Below are positions 7,946-17,055 of a stretch of 23,525 nt of DNA, piece after piece. A model generated the notes under the pieces. It had not been told where the DNA came from and did not search any database. It saw nothing but the letters and a program-made list of their open reading frames with translations. How positions within the stretch are numbered: the stretch's first letter is position 1; every line of letters begins with the position of its first letter. The translations under genes were made by a program, and so were the position numbers. The stretch comes from an uncultured Collinsella sp. (GTDB lineage Bacteria; Actinomycetota; Coriobacteriia; Coriobacteriales; Coriobacteriaceae), in the NCBI GenBank assembly GCA_902478885.1, contig CABSMS010000024.1, positions 1 to 23,525 on the forward strand, in the 5' to 3' direction.

Positions 7946-7978
7946 AAATAAAAAGGGCGCGTCCATACGGACACGCCC
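7946..7978 (-). terminator. Strong intrinsic terminator after ftsZ
   Basis: On the minus strand, GGGCGTGTCC and GGACGCGCCC form a 10-bp stem (one G-U pair) with a GTAT loop (7978-7955), followed directly by TTTTTATTT (7954-7946). It starts 26 bases after the ftsZ stop and ends the dcw transcript, so pgeF and the pst genes need their own promoter. Confidence 0.92.
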
Positions 7979-8004
7979 CTGCGCACAACAATGCAAAGAA
8001 CGAC

Positions 8005-9159
8005 TTAGAAGCTACCGCGCTTCAGGAAGTCGGGAAGCTCGAACTGATCGTTGCCGAAGTTAGGAAGCTCGGTGCCACCGACGTTGCGGGTCGGAGCGGC
8101 CTGAGCCGGGCTCGTGGCAGGAGCGGTGCGCTGCGGCTCAGCGGAGGCAGCGGCCTTGCTCTGAGACTGCTGAGCAGCAAAGAGCTCGTCCTGACGGTTG
8201 ACGTTGGAGTCGGAGAAGCCCGTAGCGATGACGGTGATACGCACCTGATCGCCCAGGGACTCGTCGACAACGGTACCGAAGATGATGTTGGCCTCGGGGT
8301 CGACGGCGTTGGCGACAACGTCGGCGGCGTCGCTGATCTCCTGGATGCCCAGGTCCTTGGAACCGGCGATGGAGAGCAGCACGCGCGTGGCACCATCGAT
8401 GGAGCTCTCGAGCAGCGGGCTGGAGATGGCCTGCTGGGCAGCGTCGACGGCACGGGTGTCCCCAGAAGAGGTACCGATACCCATCATGGCGGTACCGGCC
8501 TGCTTCATGATGGTCTTAACATCGGCGAAGTCCAGGTTGATGATACCGGGGACGGTGATGAGGTCGGTGATGCCCTGGGTGCCCTGGGAAAGGACGCCAT
8601 CGGCAATCGCGAAGGCCTCGAGCATGGTGGTCTTCTTCTCGGCGATGTCGAGCAGCTTATCGTTAGGGATGACGATCATGGTGTCGACGCAATCGGAGAG
8701 GGTCTTAATGCCCTCCTCGGCGCTCTTCTTGCGCTTGCGGCCCTCGAAGGTGAAGGGCTTGGTCACGACGGCGACGGTCAGCGCACCGACCTCGTTCATC
8801 GCGATATCGGCAACGATGGGAGCAGCGCCGGTACCGGTGCCACCGCCCTCGCCGCAGGTGATGAACACCATGTCGGCACCAGCGAGCGCCTCGGCAATGT
8901 CGTCGCGGGACTCATCGGCAGCCTTGCGGCCAACCTCGGGGTTGGCGCCGGCGCCCAGGCCGCGGGTAAGGTCGGTGCCGATGTGCACCTTGATATCGGC
9001 ATCAGAGATCGCGAGTGCCTGAGCATCGGTGTTGATGGCAACAAACTCGACGCCGCGGATGCCCTCTTCGATCATTCGATTGACCGCGTTGGTACCGCCG
9101 CCGCCGACGCCGACCACCTTAATGACGGCAAGGTAGTTGTTGATCTCTGTCTCGTGCAT
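8005..9159 (-). CDS. ftsZ: Cell division protein FtsZ
   Basis: FtsZ is the tubulin-like GTPase that forms the cytokinetic ring. The protein has 384 residues. The GTPase domain shows [15 protein letters not shown] (15-29), the tubulin signature GGGTGTG (105-111, followed by AAP) and the T7-loop region [12 protein letters not shown] flexible Gln/Ala/Pro-rich linker spans about 315-360. The conserved C-terminal tail ends [10 protein letters not shown] and is the docking site for partners such as SepF. I chose the ATG at 9159, which has GGAGG six bases upstream, over an in-frame start at 9189 that has no such site and would add ten residues before the usual N-terminus. The leader upstream is 199 bases with several dyads, and the gene ends at a strong terminator. 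Confidence 0.98.
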   Translation of the reverse strand: MHETEINNYLAVIKVVGVGGGGTNAVNRMIEEGIRGVEFVAINTDAQALAISDADIKVHIGTDLTRGLGAGANPEVGRKAADESRDDIAEALAGADMVFITCGEGGGTGTGAAPIVADIAMNEVGALTVAVVTKPFTFEGRKRKKSAEEGIKTLSDCVDTMIVIPNDKLLDIAEKKTTMLEAFAIADGVLSQGTQGITDLITVPGIINLDFADVKTIMKQAGTAMMGIGTSSGDTRAVDAAQQAISSPLLESSIDGATRVLLSIAGSKDLGIQEISDAADVVANAVDPEANIIFGTVVDESLGDQVRITVIATGFSDSNVNRQDELFAAQQSQSKAAASAEPQRTAPATSPAQAAPTRNVGGTELPNFGNDQFELPDFLKRGSF

Positions 9160-9358
9160 GTCGGTCCTCCGAACAAAGGTTATAGCCATAGCATGGGTCG
9201 ACCCCTGCGCACATTAACCTTCAGGTTGAAAGTAAATGCAAAGGTAAACCGTATTATGTTTGCACATTATGAACGTATCAGTCAAATAATTGACCGTGAA
9301 AACCAAACAAACCAGATAAACGGCGTGGTATGGCCCCTCAACAAAGCATCAACCAGCG
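9160..9358 (-). promoter_or_regulatory. ftsZ leader, AT-richer intergenic region with dyads
   Basis: This is the 199-base gap between ftsQ and ftsZ and is visibly richer in A and T than its surroundings. It holds the perfect dyad GTCAA-ATAA-TTGAC (9281-9294), the dyad AACCT-TC-AGGTT (9216-9227), the 10-bp palindrome GGGTCGACCC (9195-9204) and two copies of CATAAT on the minus strand (9271-9266 and 9258-9253). CATAAT resembles a -10 box, but I cannot pair it with a good -35 at 16-18 bases. A dedicated ftsZ promoter is common in other bacteria and plausible here. No protein is apparent in the gap. Confidence 0.4.
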
Positions 9359-10615
9359 CTACGAGGTCGGAGCGTTCCTAAATGTATAGTTACCCGGAGA
9401 GCGCACATTGATATACGTTACGCCCTCTACCTGCGAAAGCAGCTTGGTGACTACGCGCTCCTTCTTGACGATATCGTTCGAATCGCCCAGCGACACCTCA
9501 ATGCCGTTATTGAGGTTTGCCGAGATGGCTTCGACCGAAGGCGTGGAAATATCCTTGACTTGTCCCAAGAACTCGCTCGAAAAACCACGCACATAATCCA
9601 AGCCAGCCTTAACGGCCTTGGAGCTCACTGCCTGGCCGGAAACCGGAGCGACATCCGCCGAGACATCAGTCAACAAAACCGCGCCATAGTGCTTAGCGAG
9701 CGCCAGCGCGGCATCGATTCCGGTCAAGGTATTTGAGCCCTGCCCTGTCGTGATGACGTTGCCTTGGTCATCCACTTCGACCGACGTCGACAGTGGGGCG
9801 ATCCAGGTGTCATCATCCCCGATGGCCCAGGCAAGGTCATCGGAGCTGATATAGGCAATTGCAATGACCTTGCGCTCCATCGGCGTAATGATGAGCGTAT
9901 GTGGGAACTGACGCTGGACATCCACGCCCGAGACCCACGGGTTCTGCTTGAGGTCCTCGGTAATCTGGTCGGGATCGACGTTAAAAAGCGACGTTCCCTC
10001 GGGCAAATCGATCAGCTGGATAGCATCGTGCTTCGTCACATGCTCGCTGCCTTGAATCTCAATATCAGTGGCGGTAAACAATCCAGAGTTAATCACCACG
10101 ATAGCAACGACGACGAGCACGGCCAAGACGGCCAAAACGCCGCCCACGATTTTGCCTTTGCCTGTAACGACAGAAGCGGCGTCTGATGTTTTATTTGCCA
10201 TCGCCCTAAGTGAAGACAACGGGTTGACGCCTTTTTTACCCGAAGGCTTCTTGGCGGTAGCCGGCACCGATGTCAGCGAGCGCGGTTTCGATGCGCCCAG
10301 CGTGCGACTCGGACGCGCCGCCTTAGTTCCTGTCGAGGGCTTAGGAGTTGCCATAGGACGGGCAGGCTTGGCGCCCATAACAGGCTTTGACGTCACCGAG
10401 GGACGCGAGGACTTTTTTGCGGCCGGACGATTACCGAGCTGCGAGCCGACAACCGGACGACTGGTCTGTCGAGCATGCCCGACAGACTTAGAGTGCGCGA
10501 CGGTATTGCGTTGAGGTTTGGCAGGCGCGCCGGAACGCCCTCCGGCGCGGCGGAAGGTGGGTTTCGATGCTCTAGAAGCCGAGGAATTTAACTTCCGGTC
10601 TGAGCTCGATGCCAT
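9359..10615 (-). CDS. ftsQ: Cell division protein FtsQ/DivIB with long basic N-terminal region
   Basis: FtsQ is a bitopic divisome protein that, with FtsL and FtsB-like partners, controls FtsWI. The protein has 418 residues against about 250-300 in many FtsQ proteins. The excess is a cytoplasmic region of about 150 residues rich in Lys, Arg, Ser, Pro and Ala (e.g. RPAAKKSSRPSVTSKP). One membrane helix follows at about 156-177. A POTRA domain (about 181-250) comprises TDIEIQGSEHVTKHDAIQLI, then LFNVDPDQITEDLKQNPWVS and FPHTLIITPMERK. A beta domain makes up the rest. The ATG at 10615 lies inside the end of murB (44-base overlap) with GGGAGG only three bases away. The next in-frame ATG would be near codon 139, deleting most of the N-terminal region. 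Confidence 0.9.
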   Translation of the reverse strand: MASSSDRKLNSSASRASKPTFRRAGGRSGAPAKPQRNTVAHSKSVGHARQTSRPVVGSQLGNRPAAKKSSRPSVTSKPVMGAKPARPMATPKPSTGTKAARPSRTLGASKPRSLTSVPATAKKPSGKKGVNPLSSLRAMANKTSDAASVVTGKGKIVGGVLAVLAVLVVVAIVVINSGLFTATDIEIQGSEHVTKHDAIQLIDLPEGTSLFNVDPDQITEDLKQNPWVSGVDVQRQFPHTLIITPMERKVIAIAYISSDDLAWAIGDDDTWIAPLSTSVEVDDQGNVITTGQGSNTLTGIDAALALAKHYGAVLLTDVSADVAPVSGQAVSSKAVKAGLDYVRGFSSEFLGQVKDISTPSVEAISANLNNGIEVSLGDSNDIVKKERVVTKLLSQVEGVTYINVRSPGNYTFRNAPTS

Positions 10616-11483
10616 ACGCCTCCCTCACCTTTCCGTGCACATGTCTGATAACCGCGGCAACGTCATCGGCCGAGGCAGTTCCGTTATTAACGATAAAATT
10701 AGCGTGAACGGGCGAAACTTCCGCGCCGCCAATCGAAAAACCCTTTAATCCACAATCCTCGATAAGCTTGCCCACACTCGCATCGGGCGGGTTACGAAAG
10801 ACCGACCCGCAGGATGCGCGACCCATGGGCTGCGTACGCTTGCGCCTCGTCAGGTACCGTTCCATGCGCTCGCGAATGTCGGCCTTGGGCGCCGGTTTAA
10901 GCTTGAGCACGCACTCGAGGATGATCTCATTGCGGGGAAGGCTACATTCGCGGTAGCCCCAAGTGATCTCGGACCCCGCATAATGTTTGATACCGGATGC
11001 CGGGTCAAACGTTACGACATCCTCAACCAGCGAGCCAATCCACTCGGTCCGTGTGCCGGCATTCATAGATATCGCACCGCCAACCGAACCAGGGATGCCA
11101 ACGGCAAACTCAAGGCCCGAAAGGCTACGCGACAGGGCATCGTTGACCAGGCGCGCAAACATCACGCCCGCACCGACCGTCAGCGTACAACCGTCATCGG
11201 CAACAACCGTGCGCTGAAACTCACGTCCGAGCGAAATGACGGCGCCGCGATAACCGCCATCGGCAACCAGCAGATTGGAGCCCTTGCCGATGATGACCCA
11301 CGGCACCTGCTCGCGATCGAGCACCGCCACGGCGCGGCGGAGGGCATGATAGCTATGGCACGTCACAAAGAGGTCGGCCTTGCCGCCGATACGATAGCTC
11401 GTATGACGCGCAAGGCGCTCGTCCTCGATCACATCCGTGTCGATCATGCCCGAGAGCGCCATGACGGCGTTAAACAGACCCAT
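10572..11483 (-). CDS. murB: UDP-N-acetylmuramate dehydrogenase MurB
   Basis: MurB is the FAD-dependent reductase that converts UDP-GlcNAc-enolpyruvate to UDP-MurNAc using NADPH in the cytoplasm. The protein has 303 residues. The FAD-binding elements are TSYRIGGKAD (28-37), IGKGSNLLV (65-73) and GIPGSVGGAISMNAG (129-143). The catalytic serine is S227 in ASCGSVFRNP, and the C-terminal glutamate E293 is in GIELRPEVKFLG. The first ATG is 5 bases after the murC stop and has no clear Shine-Dalgarno, so translation is probably coupled to murC; ATGs at codons 8 and 13 have none either. murB lies between murC and ftsQ, and its 3' end overlaps the ftsQ start. Confidence 0.96.
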   Translation of the reverse strand: MGLFNAVMALSGMIDTDVIEDERLARHTSYRIGGKADLFVTCHSYHALRRAVAVLDREQVPWVIIGKGSNLLVADGGYRGAVISLGREFQRTVVADDGCTLTVGAGVMFARLVNDALSRSLSGLEFAVGIPGSVGGAISMNAGTRTEWIGSLVEDVVTFDPASGIKHYAGSEITWGYRECSLPRNEIILECVLKLKPAPKADIRERMERYLTRRKRTQPMGRASCGSVFRNPPDASVGKLIEDCGLKGFSIGGAEVSPVHANFIVNNGTASADDVAAVIRHVHGKVREAYGIELRPEVKFLGF

Positions 11484-11488
11484 TAGAC

Positions 11489-12907
11489 TTAAGCGTCTTT
11501 CTTGGCAGTCAGATACTCAATGAACTCGGGACCGACGGTCGTAACGTCACCGGCACCCATAGTGAGCAGCAGGTCGCCCTCGCCCACCATCTGCTCGAGC
11601 TCCTGATTGAGCTCAAGACGGCTGGAGCAGTACACGACCTCCTTGCCAGGATGCTTGGCGCGCACGGTATCGGCGAGCATCTTAGAGGTGACACCCGGAA
11701 TGGGCATCTCGCCAGCCGAGAACACATCAATCAGCAGCAGTTTATCGGCATTGGCAAATGCATCGGCAAAGTCGTCGCACAGGGCCTGCAGGCGCGAATA
11801 GCGGTGCGGCTGGAACACGACGTCGACGTGCTTGTAGCCCAGCGACGAAGCAGCAGCAAGCGTCGCCTTGATCTCGGTGGGGTGATGGCCGTAATCATCG
11901 ACCACGGTGATGCCATCGATATCGCCCACGTGGGTAAAGCGACGGCGGACGCCCTCAAAGCTCGAGAGCGCCTTGGCGGCGGCGTCGATGTCAAGGCCCA
12001 GGACATGGGCGACGGTGAGCACCGCCGTGGCGTTGAGCATGTTGTGGCGACCGGGATTGCTCTTGATCTCCACAGCGTGCTCAGTGCCGTCCTCAAAGCG
12101 AACGATAAAATCGCTCTGGATGCCCTTGACATCCGGGTGCATGCAGACGATGTCGTTGCTCTCGGCAAAGCCGTAGGAAAGCACGTGACGACCCGTCGAC
12201 TTGGCGAGCTCGACCAGATGCGGGTCCTCACCGCAGACGATGACGGTGCCGTCCTCGCCCACCAGGCTCATGAATTTGGCGAAAGTTGCCTCGATCTCCT
12301 CGATACCCGAGTAGTGATCGAGGTGGTCGGCCTCGACGTTGGTCACGATGACCACGTTGGGGTTCAGGAACAGGAAGGAGCTGTCGGACTCGTCGGCCTC
12401 AGCGACAAAGTAGTCGCCCGAGCCGTTCTTGCCGTTCGTGTCATAGCCCTCGACGATGCCACCGATCAAGAAGCTCGGATCCAGACCCATGCGGTCGAGC
12501 ATGGTGGCGCACATCGAAGACGTGGTGGTCTTGCCATGCGTGCCGGCAACAGCGACGGTGGTGTAGCCGTGGCCCAAAGCAGAGAGCATCTTGGCACGGG
12601 GCCACACGGGAATACCAAGCTCGCGAGCGCGCACGAGTTCAGGGTTGGACTCCGGAATAGCGGTGGAGACAACAACCACGTCGGGCTTGACCTCGTCGAT
12701 CGTGGCGGCCTCATGGCCCACATGCACCTTCACACCAGCGCGGGTAAGCTGGCGGATATAACGTGACGTCTTAAGGTCGGAGCCGGTAACGGCATAACCG
12801 CGCTCGTGAAGAACGAGGGCGATGCCGCTCATGCCGGCGCCGCCGATACCGATAAAGTGGGCGCTCTTAAACTCGGGCGCGGAGGTTGCAGTCTGGGAAT
12901 CAGCCAT
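11489..12907 (-). CDS. murC: UDP-N-acetylmuramate--L-alanine ligase MurC
   Basis: MurC is the ATP-dependent ligase that adds L-alanine to UDP-MurNAc, the first amino acid of the stem peptide. The protein has 472 residues. The N-terminal UDP-binding Rossmann motif is FIGIGGAGMSGIA (18-30), the ATP loop is GTHGKTTTS (122-130), and the metal/substrate region is EADESDSSF (170-178). Other Mur ligase motifs are TNVEADHLDHY and DDYGHHPTEI. I chose the ATG at 12907 (MADSQTAT). AAGGAG lies about 11 bases upstream, slightly far. An in-frame GTG at 12934 would add nine residues but has no Shine-Dalgarno. It lies 97 bases downstream of murG. Confidence 0.97.
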   Translation of the reverse strand: MADSQTATSAPEFKSAHFIGIGGAGMSGIALVLHERGYAVTGSDLKTSRYIRQLTRAGVKVHVGHEAATIDEVKPDVVVVSTAIPESNPELVRARELGIPVWPRAKMLSALGHGYTTVAVAGTHGKTTTSSMCATMLDRMGLDPSFLIGGIVEGYDTNGKNGSGDYFVAEADESDSSFLFLNPNVVIVTNVEADHLDHYSGIEEIEATFAKFMSLVGEDGTVIVCGEDPHLVELAKSTGRHVLSYGFAESNDIVCMHPDVKGIQSDFIVRFEDGTEHAVEIKSNPGRHNMLNATAVLTVAHVLGLDIDAAAKALSSFEGVRRRFTHVGDIDGITVVDDYGHHPTEIKATLAAASSLGYKHVDVVFQPHRYSRLQALCDDFADAFANADKLLLIDVFSAGEMPIPGVTSKMLADTVRAKHPGKEVVYCSSRLELNQELEQMVGEGDLLLTMGAGDVTTVGPEFIEYLTAKKDA

Positions 12908-13004
12908 GTGCTCGTGTACTCCTTGCGTAAACACTGCCTGTAACCCGTTAACTGTACCGCACCTACCGCATCAGCGCGAGGGCGACCGACGATATCCCGT
13001 CTAA

Positions 13005-14120
13005 CTAACGCAAACCCTCTACCGCATCCGCCAGAAGAGCGGCGGCCCTATCCTGAGCCAGACCACGCGCCGCCTGACGCATGGCGTCGCGCGCCGCCGC
13101 GTCATCGACCAGGTGCAGCAGTTCATCGGCAAAGGCAGAACCGTCGATATCGGCATCGGCGCAGAGCACGCCGGCCCCAGCGTCGACCAGATAACGGGCA
13201 TTGGTGGTTTGGTGGTCGGCCGTCGCATGCGGGTACGGCACGAGCACCGAAGGCACGGCGAGTGCAGCGATCTCGGCCACGCTCGATGCGCCCGAACGCG
13301 AGAGCACCAAATCGGCAGCAGCCAGCATATCGCCCATGTTGTCGATGTAAGGCTGGACGCGGTAACGCTTCGCCTCCTCGGGCGTCAGCGCCAAAGCGCG
13401 CTCGGTCTCCTCAAAGCCGTCGGCACCCGTCGAATGCAACACATAGAGGTTCTTGCGCGAAAGCAGCTCGTTTTTGAGCGAAGCCACACGCTCGTTGAGG
13501 TGCTGGGCGCCAAGTGAACCGCCAAAGACGAGCAGCAGCGTAGCGTCCTCGGGAACGCCAAGTGCCTTGCGGCCGCGAGCGCGATCGCCCTCGATCACCG
13601 AGCGACGTACGGGGTTGCCGGTCATGAGCACGTGGTCAGGGTCACCTTCGCGCTCAAAGACCGAACGCGCTGCCGGCACCGAGATGCACACGCGGGCGGC
13701 GTGGGAGTTCATCATCTTGTTGGCCAGGCCCGGAACAGAGTTCTGCTCATGCAGCAGATACGGAACGCCCGCGCCCTTGCACCACCCCAGCAGCGGAACC
13801 TCGACATAGGCACCAAAACCAATGGCGGCATCGGGCTTGCCGACCTTTGAGAAATGACTGGCGAGCGCACGCTTGGCTTTGTTGACACGCCACAGCGAGG
13901 TCAGCGCCGTCCAAGGACGGGAGCGGTCGAAGCCCGTGACCGTAATGGGCACAAAATCAAACCCAGCCTCGGGGACCAGACGACCCTCGAGCTTGCGCGA
14001 CTGGCCCACGAACACAACGTGGTGGCCACGGTCACGCAGCTCTTCGGCCAAGGCGAGCGCGGGGTTGATGTGCCCGGCCGTGCCGCCGGCTGCAATAGCA
14101 ACGGTCATTTTATCGGTCAT
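13005..14120 (-). CDS. murG: MurG, lipid II-forming N-acetylglucosaminyltransferase
   Basis: MurG is the peripheral membrane GT28 enzyme that adds GlcNAc to lipid I to make lipid II. The protein has 371 residues. The N-terminal glycine-rich loop is GGTAGHINP (12-20). The second conserved loop is VFGGSLGAQHLNE. The UDP-GlcNAc-binding region includes SRSGASSVAEIAALAVPSVL and VPYPHATADHQTTNA. The ATG at 14120 has AAGGG six bases upstream; a GTG at 14138 is less likely. The first 11 bases overlap the end of ftsW in a different frame, indicating translational coupling. Confidence 0.97.
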   Translation of the reverse strand: MTDKMTVAIAAGGTAGHINPALALAEELRDRGHHVVFVGQSRKLEGRLVPEAGFDFVPITVTGFDRSRPWTALTSLWRVNKAKRALASHFSKVGKPDAAIGFGAYVEVPLLGWCKGAGVPYLLHEQNSVPGLANKMMNSHAARVCISVPAARSVFEREGDPDHVLMTGNPVRRSVIEGDRARGRKALGVPEDATLLLVFGGSLGAQHLNERVASLKNELLSRKNLYVLHSTGADGFEETERALALTPEEAKRYRVQPYIDNMGDMLAAADLVLSRSGASSVAEIAALAVPSVLVPYPHATADHQTTNARYLVDAGAGVLCADADIDGSAFADELLHLVDDAAARDAMRQAARGLAQDRAAALLADAVEGLR

Positions 14121-15630
14121 GGTAGTCCCTTCGTACACGCGGTCCCTGGTCGTCGGTACGCAGACGCGCCGACGGGTCCGAGTTCAAATCGATTCGATTA
14201 TATCCGCCGCCCGCGTTGCGAGGGCTGGGGCGCTGAGGACGACCTTGCGGCGCCGTTCGCTGACGCGGGCGGGCTGCCGGCTCGGTCGCAGAGCCATCCA
14301 GGACGGTAAAACCGTTACGCGAAGATCGCTCGCCGCGCACGTGGGGCACGCCGGCGGTACTCTCATCCATAACGGCAAAGCTCTCGCGGCGGCGGTCATA
14401 CTCATCGCGGCGGGCGCTCTCGTACGAAACGCGCAGGATCAACCCGGCAAGCATGAGCGACACAATAATCGACGAACCGCCGTAGCTAATAAACGGCAAC
14501 GGTTTGCCCGTCATGGGAAACACGTTGAGGATGCCCAGCGCGTTAATCAAAAACTGCACTGCGAGAATGACCGCGGAGCCAGACGCCATAAGCGCGCCCC
14601 GGCGATCGGTCGCCTGCTCGGCAATGCGAAACGCCGAGTAGATCAGCATCGCAAACACCAAGAAGAACAGCACGGTTCCGACAAAACCGACTTCCTCGCC
14701 AATGATGGCCAGGATGTAGTCATTGTGCGCCTCGGGCAGATACGAGTACTTCATGGTTGAGTTGCCGATGCCACGGCCGAACAGACCGCCCGAGGCAAAG
14801 GCCATAATGGCAAGCGTGGCCTGATAGCCGTCACCATACTCGTCGGCCCAAGGGTTCAAGGCAACCTGAATACGCACCATACGGTACGGCTCTGCGACAA
14901 GCGCAATCACGATCACGAGAATGCCGAAGATTAGCACGCCGATGATAAATCTGGGGTCGAGACCCGCAAACAACGCCATGCACATGAGGGTCAACAGGAT
15001 GATCAGGACAGTACCGAAATCGGGCTGGATAAAGATCAGAAAGAGCGAAATGCCCAAGTAGATGCCCATCTTGCGAAGGAATTCGTTGATGTTGCCACCG
15101 GGCGAAAAGAAACGATCAAGCATGATGGCCGAATACGCAATGGCAAATGGCTTTAAAAACTCGGAAGGCTGGAACTGAATGCCGGCAATGTTGAGCCAGC
15201 GCGTGGCGCCACGGCTGCCGCTACCCACCAAGAACACCAGAAACAGTAGCCCTATCATGCCTATGAGGAAGATCCTGAGCACGTCCTCCCCAAACCAGCT
15301 GTCCGGCAAAACGCGCACGATGGCAATCAGTGCCAGAACACCGACCACGGCAAACGCGGCCTGTCGACCCAGAAAAAACGTCGCCGAGCCATTCTCGTGC
15401 AGCGCCTCGACCGAAGACGCCGAGTACACCATCAGCAGGCCAAAGCATACCAAGGTAAACAAGCAGGCCATGAATATCAAACGGGGGCGCATGATACGGG
15501 CGGGAACGCCGGCAATATAGCGTTCGCTAAACGACTGCCCGCCGCGGCTGGAACGCGGTGTGGTGCGACGTGAGGAAGCACGGTCCGAGTCGGGCCTCCT
15601 CATACCTTGTCGGGGGCTCTCCTCTCTCAC
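14110..15630 (-). CDS. ftsW: FtsW, SEDS-family septal peptidoglycan glycosyltransferase
   Basis: FtsW polymerises lipid II at the septum as partner of FtsI. About 506 residues form ten hydrophobic segments from about residue 50 to 400. SEDS hallmarks are IQPDFGTVLIILLTLMCMAL, YLPEAHNDYILAIIGEEVGF (which holds the aspartate implicated in catalysis) and GKPLPFISYGGSSIIVSL. Both ends carry basic, low-complexity cytoplasmic tails: about 45 residues at the N-terminus and about 100 at the C-terminus (RPRQRTAPQGRPQRPSPR). The start is uncertain. GTG at 15630 has AGGGG six bases upstream and is preferred; TTG at 15636 has no room for a Shine-Dalgarno, and ATG at 15603 lacks good spacing. It follows murD by 9 bases. 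Confidence 0.94.
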   Translation of the reverse strand: MREESPRQGMRRPDSDRASSRRTTPRSSRGGQSFSERYIAGVPARIMRPRLIFMACLFTLVCFGLLMVYSASSVEALHENGSATFFLGRQAAFAVVGVLALIAIVRVLPDSWFGEDVLRIFLIGMIGLLFLVFLVGSGSRGATRWLNIAGIQFQPSEFLKPFAIAYSAIMLDRFFSPGGNINEFLRKMGIYLGISLFLIFIQPDFGTVLIILLTLMCMALFAGLDPRFIIGVLIFGILVIVIALVAEPYRMVRIQVALNPWADEYGDGYQATLAIMAFASGGLFGRGIGNSTMKYSYLPEAHNDYILAIIGEEVGFVGTVLFFLVFAMLIYSAFRIAEQATDRRGALMASGSAVILAVQFLINALGILNVFPMTGKPLPFISYGGSSIIVSLMLAGLILRVSYESARRDEYDRRRESFAVMDESTAGVPHVRGERSSRNGFTVLDGSATEPAARPRQRTAPQGRPQRPSPRNAGGGYNRIDLNSDPSARLRTDDQGPRVRRDYHDR

Positions 15631-15639
15631 CGGCAACCC

Positions 15640-17046
15640 CTATTCCATTTGTGATTTCGCCGCAGCGGCAAGCTGAGCCACATAGTCCTTAAACACGCGG
15701 CCGCGCTCCTCATAGCCCGAGAACTCATCGAACGAAGAGCAGGCAGGAGAAAGTAAGATCACGTCACCACGGCTCGACAACGAACGGGCAACGTCCACGG
15801 CGTCGCGTAGGTCATCCGCCTGGGCGATATCCACATCGCCATCGACATCGGCCTCGTCCATAGCGGCGGTGAAGCGCTCGCGCGCATCGCCAAAGCAGAC
15901 GACCGAGCGTACGTTATCCATAACAACGCGCGCGAAGTCCGTGAGCGGCGTGCCCTTATCGTGGCCGCCGAGCAGCAAGATCACGTCGTCATCGGGAAAT
16001 GCCGTCAGCGCCTTCTCGACCGCATCGGTGTTGGTCGCCTTGGAATCGTTGACGTAGCGCACGCCGTCAATCTCGCCACACGGCTCCACGCGGTGCTCGA
16101 GCGGCTGGAACGAGGCCAGACCGCGGCAGACACCATCGACATCGGCACCGACTGCCAGGGCAGCCGTGGCAGCGCACAGGGCATTGATAACATTGTGATG
16201 GCCCGAGATCTTGAGCTCGGATGTAGCGATGAGCGGGGTCTCGACGCCCTTCAGGCGCACGATCATCTTGCCATCGCGCACAAAGGCGGCATCCTCGCCC
16301 TCGGGCTCGTCAAAAGCGACCTTGCAGATGCGACGACCCGGCGTGTAGATGTACTCATCGAACTCGTGAATGCCGGCGTCTTCGACGTCGACAACCGCCA
16401 GATCGTCATCGACCATATTGTCAAACAGTTTGATCTTGGCAAGCGCATAGTTCTTATGGCTCTTATGCCAGCCCAAGTGGTCGGGAGTGATGTTGAGCAG
16501 CACCGCCACGCGAGGATGAAGCTCGGTTGTCGTAGCAATCTGGTAGCTCGAGAGCTCGGCCACAAACCACTCGTTATGAGCTCGGCCGTCAATCTCGTTG
16601 ACCGGCGGCTCGCCGATGTTGCCGACAGCTACGCTGGCCTCACCGGCAGCCTTGAGCAGATAATCAGTCAGCGACGTGGTGGTCGTCTTGCCGTTGGTGC
16701 CCGTGATGGCAATCCAGTTATCGGGCGACAGGCGATAGGCAAACTCGGGCTCACCCATAATCTGGGCGGCATGCTCGCGCCCGGCCTTAAAGAAGCCCGA
16801 GAACTCCGAGATGCCCGGGCACGTCACGCATACGTCATAGGCGCCCTCGACCTGTTCGGTCCCATAGACAAACGACGCACCAGCAGCCTCGAGCGCACGC
16901 GTGGCGTCATTGGGCTCAGAGGTGCCGCCGCCATACACGGTAACGGCGCTTACGCGCTCGGGATGTGCCAGCGCCCAGCGGGCGACATCGAGACCGGATT
17001 TGCCCTGGCCCAAAACGAGCAGGCTAAAGACATCAGCAAGAGACAT
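15640..17046 (-). CDS. murD: UDP-N-acetylmuramoylalanine--D-glutamate ligase MurD
   Basis: MurD is the ATP-dependent ligase that adds D-glutamate to UDP-MurNAc-L-Ala. The protein has 468 residues. The N-terminal UDP-binding domain begins VLGQGKSGLDVARWAL, the ATP loop is GTNGKTTTT (116-124), and the central ligase motifs include ELSSYQI, LNITPDHLGWH and YVNDSKATNTDAV. The C-terminal domain carries LLLGGHDKGTPL and LLSPACSSFDEFSGYEERGR, typical of MurD rather than MurC or MurF. The ATG at 17046 has only a weak Shine-Dalgarno; it is 9 bases after the mraY stop, so coupling is likely. Confidence 0.97.
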   Translation of the reverse strand: MSLADVFSLLVLGQGKSGLDVARWALAHPERVSAVTVYGGGTSEPNDATRALEAAGASFVYGTEQVEGAYDVCVTCPGISEFSGFFKAGREHAAQIMGEPEFAYRLSPDNWIAITGTNGKTTTTSLTDYLLKAAGEASVAVGNIGEPPVNEIDGRAHNEWFVAELSSYQIATTTELHPRVAVLLNITPDHLGWHKSHKNYALAKIKLFDNMVDDDLAVVDVEDAGIHEFDEYIYTPGRRICKVAFDEPEGEDAAFVRDGKMIVRLKGVETPLIATSELKISGHHNVINALCAATAALAVGADVDGVCRGLASFQPLEHRVEPCGEIDGVRYVNDSKATNTDAVEKALTAFPDDDVILLLGGHDKGTPLTDFARVVMDNVRSVVCFGDARERFTAAMDEADVDGDVDIAQADDLRDAVDVARSLSSRGDVILLSPACSSFDEFSGYEERGRVFKDYVAQLAAAAKSQME

Positions 17047-17055
17047 GAAAGACCA

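Noticed and set aside
7921..9381. 486-codon plus-strand open frame opposite ftsZ, starting in the terminator region
   Set aside because: Gly/Asp/Leu-rich translation typical of the reverse frame of a Val/Ala/Asp-rich gene, and it begins within the ftsZ terminator region.
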